Translations under genes and position numbers: made by a program | Part shown: positions 54,673-58,584 of the stretch, piece by piece | Position numbering within the stretch: position 1 is the stretch's first letter | Layout of the letters: each line of letters starts with the position of its first letter | Origin: Candidatus Barnesiella excrementavium | Lineage (GTDB): Bacteria; Bacteroidota; Bacteroidia; Bacteroidales; Barnesiellaceae | Assembly: GCA_019115485.1 (NCBI GenBank) | Contig: DXDM01000055.1 | Span: 1 to 58,584 of the forward strand | DNA: 58,584 nucleotides | Direction: 5' to 3' | Notes under the pieces: model-generated | What the model saw: only the letters and a program-made list of their open reading frames with translations | Told to the model about the DNA's origin: nothing | Databases searched by the model: none

Positions 54673-55443
54673 TTAATGCTCTTCTTTCACACCGGCAAGT
54701 TCCGGGTCAATCATGATACGACCGCAGTATTCGCACACGATAATTTTCTTGTGCATCTTGATGTCGAGCTGTCTTTGAGGCGGGATACGGTTGAAACAGC
54801 CTCCGCAAGAGTCACGTTGGATATAAACCACGGCCAAACCGTTGCGAGCATTTTTGCGAATGCGTTTGAAGGCAGTCAGCAAGCGGGGCTCCACTTTGTT
54901 TTCAAGTTTCTTGGCCTTCTCTCTCAATTTCTCCTCGTCCTGTTTCGTCTCCGAAACGATTTCGTCGAGTTCGCTCTTTTTCTCGGCCAGGATATGCTGA
55001 CGATCTTGCAACACCTCTTCCGACTCAGCCATCTCTTTCGTTTTGGCTTCCTGCGAGGCGATATACTCGTTGATGCGTTTTTCGCACAACTGAATTTCGA
55101 GTGTCTGATACTCAATCTCTTTCGACAAGAAATCGAACTCACGGTTGTTGCGCACGTTGTCTTGCTGCTTGGTGTATTTGTCGATGAGCGTCTGGGCGTT
55201 TTGTATTTCTACCTTTTTGGCCGCTACGGCAGCTTTCAAGTCTTCTATCTCGGTGTGGTAGTTTTTGATACGGGTTTCAAGACCGGCGATTTCGTCTTCA
55301 AGGTCCTGAACTTCGAGAGGCAACTCACCTCTCAGCGTTTTGATTCTATCAATCTCCGAGAGAATGGTTTGCAAATCGTACAGTGTTTTCAACTTCTCTT
55401 CCACTGTATATTCTTTTTCAGCTTTTGTTTTGTCAGTAGCCAT
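54673..55443 (-). CDS. Coiled-coil protein with a C4-type zinc ribbon
   Basis: A 256-residue protein with a long coiled coil at about 20-180 (heptads such as EDEIAGLETRIKNYHTEIEDLKAAV) and a C-terminal zinc ribbon: CGGC near residue 215 and CEYC near 237, the four Cys of the C4-type zinc ribbon family (CT398/HP0958-like). The family binds nucleic acid or secretion and flagellar partners in other bacteria; its role in Bacteroidetes is not known. It lies 3 bp after the Nif3-like gene, which itself abuts aspS. Confidence 0.9.
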   Translation of the reverse strand: MATDKTKAEKEYTVEEKLKTLYDLQTILSEIDRIKTLRGELPLEVQDLEDEIAGLETRIKNYHTEIEDLKAAVAAKKVEIQNAQTLIDKYTKQQDNVRNNREFDFLSKEIEYQTLEIQLCEKRINEYIASQEAKTKEMAESEEVLQDRQHILAEKKSELDEIVSETKQDEEKLREKAKKLENKVEPRLLTAFKRIRKNARNGLAVVYIQRDSCGGCFNRIPPQRQLDIKMHKKIIVCEYCGRIMIDPELAGVKEEH

Positions 55444-55446
55444 ACT

Positions 55447-56544
55447 TTACAAATAATTTATCGGATTTGTATCTACCTGTGTAGAATGGATTGCAAAGGT
55501 AGGGAATTTTTTTTGAATTATCTCACAAAAAATCTCTTTTGTGTATTGTTCACTCTCATAATGACCGATTTCGGCCAGCAGAATGCGCGACTCAAATTCA
55601 AAATAATCGTGGTATTTGATTTCGCCCGTCACAAACATATCGGCTCCGGCGGCAACGGCTTTCGACATGAGCGAAGCTCCGGCCCCGCCACACAAGGCGA
55701 TACGCGAAATCTTGCGTCCGTGCAAAGGCGAATGCTTCACGCACCCCACCTCGAAGGTCTCTTTCAGTTTTTCCAGCATTAACATTTCATCGACCGGCTC
55801 GGGCAAATGCCCCACCACCCCGGCTCCGACCTGTTCCCAACGATTGGCCAAGGGAATCCAATCGAAAGCAGGCTCTTCGTAGGGGTGACTTCTCTTCAAA
55901 GCGGCCATGACGGCTCCCTGGGCATAAACGGGGACAATGACCTCCAATCGAGTCTCGGGTTCCCGATGCAACTCCCCTATTACACCGCAATAGGGTTTGG
56001 CCTGCAATCCCGGGCGGAAAGTTCCTTCACCGGACTGGCCGAAACTGCACTGGTCGTAATTGCCCGTGTGGCCGGCACCAGCCTCGAAGAGCGCGGTTCT
56101 TACCTGCTCGACATGAGACTCAGGCACATAGGTAACAAGCTTCATCAACAACCCGGGCATGGGGTCGAGTACACGCACCTCGGTGAGACCCAACTTGCGG
56201 GCCATTCTGAACGAGACTCCCCCCGGAGCGTTGTCGAGATTGGTATGAGCTGCATAGATAGCGATGTTGTGCTGGATAGCCTTGACGACAATCCGTTCGA
56301 CACAACTACTCCCCGTAATCGATTTCAGCCCCTTGAACAACAAGGGGTGATGCGACACGATAAGGTTATACCCCAAGGCGATGGCCTCGTCGACAACCGC
56401 CTCGGTGACATCGAGACAGATCACGGCACCCGATACCGACTGGAACCGGTTGCCCACCTGCAACCCGGCATTGTCGTAGGACTCTTGCCAGGCGACAGGT
56501 GCCACCGCCTCGATGGCCTCGATTATATCATTGAGGATTACCAC
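55447..56544 (-). CDS. Nif3-like dinuclear metal centre protein (YqfO type)
   Basis: A 365-residue Nif3/DUF34 protein. The metal ligands are visible in VSHHPLLFKGLK (about 63-74) and IYAAHTNLDNAPGG (about 96-109), and near the C-terminus in MFVTGEIKYHD and ILLAEIGHYESE. Residues about 130-235 form an inserted PII/CutA-like domain (KLVTYVPESHVEQVRTALFE), the longer YqfO form. It probably forms a hexamer; activity is disputed (GTP cyclohydrolase-like activity or a metal-chaperone role have been proposed for relatives). It starts one base after the aspS stop. Confidence 0.94.
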   Translation of the reverse strand: MVILNDIIEAIEAVAPVAWQESYDNAGLQVGNRFQSVSGAVICLDVTEAVVDEAIALGYNLIVSHHPLLFKGLKSITGSSCVERIVVKAIQHNIAIYAAHTNLDNAPGGVSFRMARKLGLTEVRVLDPMPGLLMKLVTYVPESHVEQVRTALFEAGAGHTGNYDQCSFGQSGEGTFRPGLQAKPYCGVIGELHREPETRLEVIVPVYAQGAVMAALKRSHPYEEPAFDWIPLANRWEQVGAGVVGHLPEPVDEMLMLEKLKETFEVGCVKHSPLHGRKISRIALCGGAGASLMSKAVAAGADMFVTGEIKYHDYFEFESRILLAEIGHYESEQYTKEIFCEIIQKKFPTFAIHSTQVDTNPINYL

Positions 56545-58299
56545 TTACTTTTTCGGTTTTACCAGAATACACAATTCGTCCAACTGCGAGTCGTCCAGCG
56601 GCGACGGGGCATTGAGCATGACATCGCGGCCCGAGTTGTTCTTGGGGAAGGCGATGCAGTCGCGAATGGAATCGAGACCGGCAAACATCGACACTAGACG
56701 GTCGAGGCCGAATGCCAGACCTCCGTGAGGGGGTGCTCCGTATTTGAAGGCATTCATGAGGAAGCCGAACTGAGCCTCGGCCTGCTCCTCGGTAAATCCC
56801 AGCAGGCGGAACATGTGGTCTTGCAGTTCACTGTCGTGGATACGGATAGAGCCACCGCCCAGTTCCACACCGTTGATAACCATGTCGTAGGCATTGGCCC
56901 GCACGGCACCGGTATCGCTGTCGAGCAAGGGTATATCCTCGGCCTTCGGCGAGGTGAACGGGTGATGCATGGCATAGAACCGTTGTGTCTCTTCGTCCCA
57001 CTCAAACAAGGGGAAATCGATTACCCACAGCGGGGCAAAGGTATCTTTGTCGCGCAAGCCCAGGCGAGAACCCATCTCCAAGCGCAGTTCGCACAACGCT
57101 TTGCGAGTCTTCATCGTAGGACCGGCCAGAATCAGCAACAGGTCACCCGGTTTGGCACCGAAACGCTCGCCCCACTTTTTGAGGTCGTCGGCCGAGTAGA
57201 ACTTGTCGACCGACGATTTAGGATTGCCATTCTCGTCGAAACGCACGTAAATCAAGCCTTTGGCACCGATTTGCGGACGTTTTACAAAATCGGTCAATTC
57301 GTCGAGTTGCTTGCGCGAATAGGAGGCGCACCCTTCGGCACAAATACCCCCCACATATTCGGCACTGTCGAACACCCCAAAATTGTGACCTTCGGTCAAA
57401 TCTTTCAGTTCAACAAACCGCATGCCGAATCGCATATCGGGTTTATCGCTACCATAATATTTCATGGCATCGGCCCAAGTCATGCGCAGGAACGGTTCCT
57501 TAAACTCGATACCACGTATTTTCTTGAACAGATGCTTGATCATTCCCTCGAAGATGTTAAGAATATCCTCCTGCTCGACAAACGACATCTCGCAGTCGAT
57601 TTGGGTAAACTCGGGTTGACGGTCGGCCCGCAGGTCCTCATCACGGAAACATTTCACAATTTGGAAATAGCGGTCGAAGCCCGAGACCATCAACAGCTGT
57701 TTCAGCGTTTGCGGCGACTGGGGCAACGCATAGAACTCACCCGGATTCATGCGCGAAGGCACCACGAAGTCGCGGGCACCCTCGGGGGTCGACTTGATAA
57801 GCACGGGGGTTTCTACCTCCAAGAAATTCAGTTCATCGAGATAGCGACGAACCTCGAAGGCCATCTTGTGACGCAGTTCGAGATTGCGGCGTACGATGGG
57901 ACGACGCAAATCGAGATAACGGTATTGCATGCGAATATCATCGCCGCCGTCCGACTCGTCCTCAATCGTAAAGGGAGGAGTCTCTGCGGTGTGCAGCACG
58001 ACCAGTTTCTCAGCGATGATTTCGATGTCGCCCGTGGGCAGATTGGCATTCTTGTTCGAACGCTCGGTTACCGTACCCGTGACCTGTATCACATACTCAC
58101 GGCCCAGTTTGTTAGCCTGTTCGCACAAACTGGCATCGCTCTCCTGATTAAATACCAACTGAGTGATACCATAGCGATCGCGCAAATCGACAAAAGTCAT
58201 ACCACCCATTTTACGGCTGCGTTGTACCCAACCGGCCAAGGTCACCTTCTGACCCACATGGCTCAACCGTAACTCTCCGCATGTATTCGTTCTATACAT
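56545..58299 (-). CDS. aspS: Aspartate--tRNA ligase
   Basis: A 584-residue class II AspRS of the bacterial type. N-terminal OB-fold anticodon-binding domain ([26 protein letters not shown]), class II motif 2 ([18 protein letters not shown] near 214-231), the inserted GAD domain (about 290-410) and motif 3 ([13 protein letters not shown] near 524-536). It charges tRNA-Asp. It leads the operon aspS-nif3-zinc ribbon, with a -7 box at 58373-58380 and a leader of about 66 nt. Confidence 0.98.
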   Translation of the reverse strand: MYRTNTCGELRLSHVGQKVTLAGWVQRSRKMGGMTFVDLRDRYGITQLVFNQESDASLCEQANKLGREYVIQVTGTVTERSNKNANLPTGDIEIIAEKLVVLHTAETPPFTIEDESDGGDDIRMQYRYLDLRRPIVRRNLELRHKMAFEVRRYLDELNFLEVETPVLIKSTPEGARDFVVPSRMNPGEFYALPQSPQTLKQLLMVSGFDRYFQIVKCFRDEDLRADRQPEFTQIDCEMSFVEQEDILNIFEGMIKHLFKKIRGIEFKEPFLRMTWADAMKYYGSDKPDMRFGMRFVELKDLTEGHNFGVFDSAEYVGGICAEGCASYSRKQLDELTDFVKRPQIGAKGLIYVRFDENGNPKSSVDKFYSADDLKKWGERFGAKPGDLLLILAGPTMKTRKALCELRLEMGSRLGLRDKDTFAPLWVIDFPLFEWDEETQRFYAMHHPFTSPKAEDIPLLDSDTGAVRANAYDMVINGVELGGGSIRIHDSELQDHMFRLLGFTEEQAEAQFGFLMNAFKYGAPPHGGLAFGLDRLVSMFAGLDSIRDCIAFPKNNSGRDVMLNAPSPLDDSQLDELCILVKPKK

Positions 58300-58372
58300 T
58301 GTTATAGGATTTATTTTGTTTGTTATTTATTTTCGGTTTCACAACGACACCCGGAGCCCCCGAATGTCCTTG

Positions 58373-58380
58373 CAAAATTA
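58373..58380 (-). promoter_or_regulatory. -7 promoter box (TAATTTTG) of the aspS operon
   Basis: Minus strand TAATTTTG, matching TAnnTTTG, about 74 bp before the aspS ATG. Confidence 0.6.
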
Positions 58381-58443
58381 AAATAAAACATCGGTAAACA
58401 GGTATGTTTTACCGAAGAATTTGATAAAAATGTAAGTGCATAG

Positions 58444-58473
58444 TTGGCAATACAAAAAAAAGCCGTAAATTTG
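58444..58473 (+). promoter_or_regulatory. Promoter of tRNA-Pro
   Basis: TTGG (58444-58447) and TAAATTTG (58466-58473), 18 bp apart; start near 58480, about 39 nt before the tRNA. Confidence 0.7.
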
Positions 58474-58518
58474 CCACGCCCAAAAAACATGAGGGCTATT
58501 CAATTATTTCGAATATTT

Positions 58519-58584
58519 CGGGGTGTAGCGCAGTCCGGTTAGCGCACCTGCTTTGGGAGCAGGGGGTCGTGGGTTCGAATCCCG
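58519..58584 (+). tRNA. tRNA-Pro (anticodon TGG), cut by the window end
   Basis: Acceptor start CGGGGTG, D-arm GCGC...GCGC, anticodon stem CCTGC / GCAGG around TTTGGGA (TGG), then T-arm with TTCGAAT. The 3' acceptor strand lies beyond the window. Confidence 0.93.

Overview
The window looks like chromosomal DNA of a Bacteroidales gut or oral bacterium. The signs are many TAnnTTTG-type promoters (the Bacteroidetes -7 element, usually with a TTG-like -33 element), an RprX/RprY-like two-component system, a FeoA-FeoB fusion, type III glutamine synthetase, an EF-G2-like elongation factor, a complete bat (aerotolerance) operon, and two proteins with C-terminal type IX secretion (T9SS) sorting domains. 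A genus cannot be fixed from this sequence; a Barnesiella/Coprobacter-like relative is only a guess. Genes are dense and mostly housekeeping. I see no insertion sequence, prophage, integrase or CRISPR array.

Layout. 0.1-2.1 kb (minus): orphan ATP-grasp-like enzyme, TspO, small GNAT. 2.3-7.8 kb (plus): two large T9SS cargo proteins, the first broken by an in-frame TAA. 7.9-9.1 kb: rlmH and a DUF2490 protein. 9.1-16.1 kb: hemW (minus), then EF-G2-like factor, rprXY and a PlsC-type acyltransferase (plus). 16.2-16.5 kb: tRNA-Gln and tRNA-Cys. 16.6-19.9 kb (minus): ferrous iron operon (feoAB fusion, DUF3267 membrane protein, Cys-rich protein) behind a perfect 11-bp inverted repeat. 20-26.4 kb (minus): nitrogen and lysine/peptidoglycan genes (dapF, dapL, glnN, PurF-type enzyme). 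26.6-31.0 kb (plus): carAB. 31.1-34.9 kb (minus): DUF454 protein, an outer-membrane beta-barrel protein and its neighbouring membrane-bound winged-helix regulator. 35.1-38.6 kb (minus): groEL, groES, a universal stress protein fusion and a small HTH protein. 38.7-47.9 kb (minus): nine-gene moxR-bat operon ending in a PAP2 phosphatase. 48.1-49.7 kb (minus): HU protein plus an unusual HU-transmembrane-LysM protein. 50.1-54.6 kb (plus): ppk1, a coiled-coil/beta-barrel protein and a choloylglycine-hydrolase-family enzyme. 54.7-58.3 kb (minus): aspS, Nif3-like and zinc-ribbon genes. The window ends inside tRNA-Pro.

The most interesting items are regulatory or architectural: (1) a ToxR-like membrane regulator beside a beta-barrel gene whose promoter carries GCTGACATTT direct repeats phased at 11 bp; (2) a DNA-binding HU domain tethered to the inner membrane with a periplasmic LysM domain; (3) the EF-G paralog that lacks the catalytic histidine, with a 22-bp palindrome just upstream of its promoter; (4) a perfect palindrome upstream of feoAB; (5) a 9-bp long-range complementarity that could close the carA start site; and (6) the nonsense codon in the T9SS adhesin. 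No wholly new multi-gene defence or mobile system was recognised.
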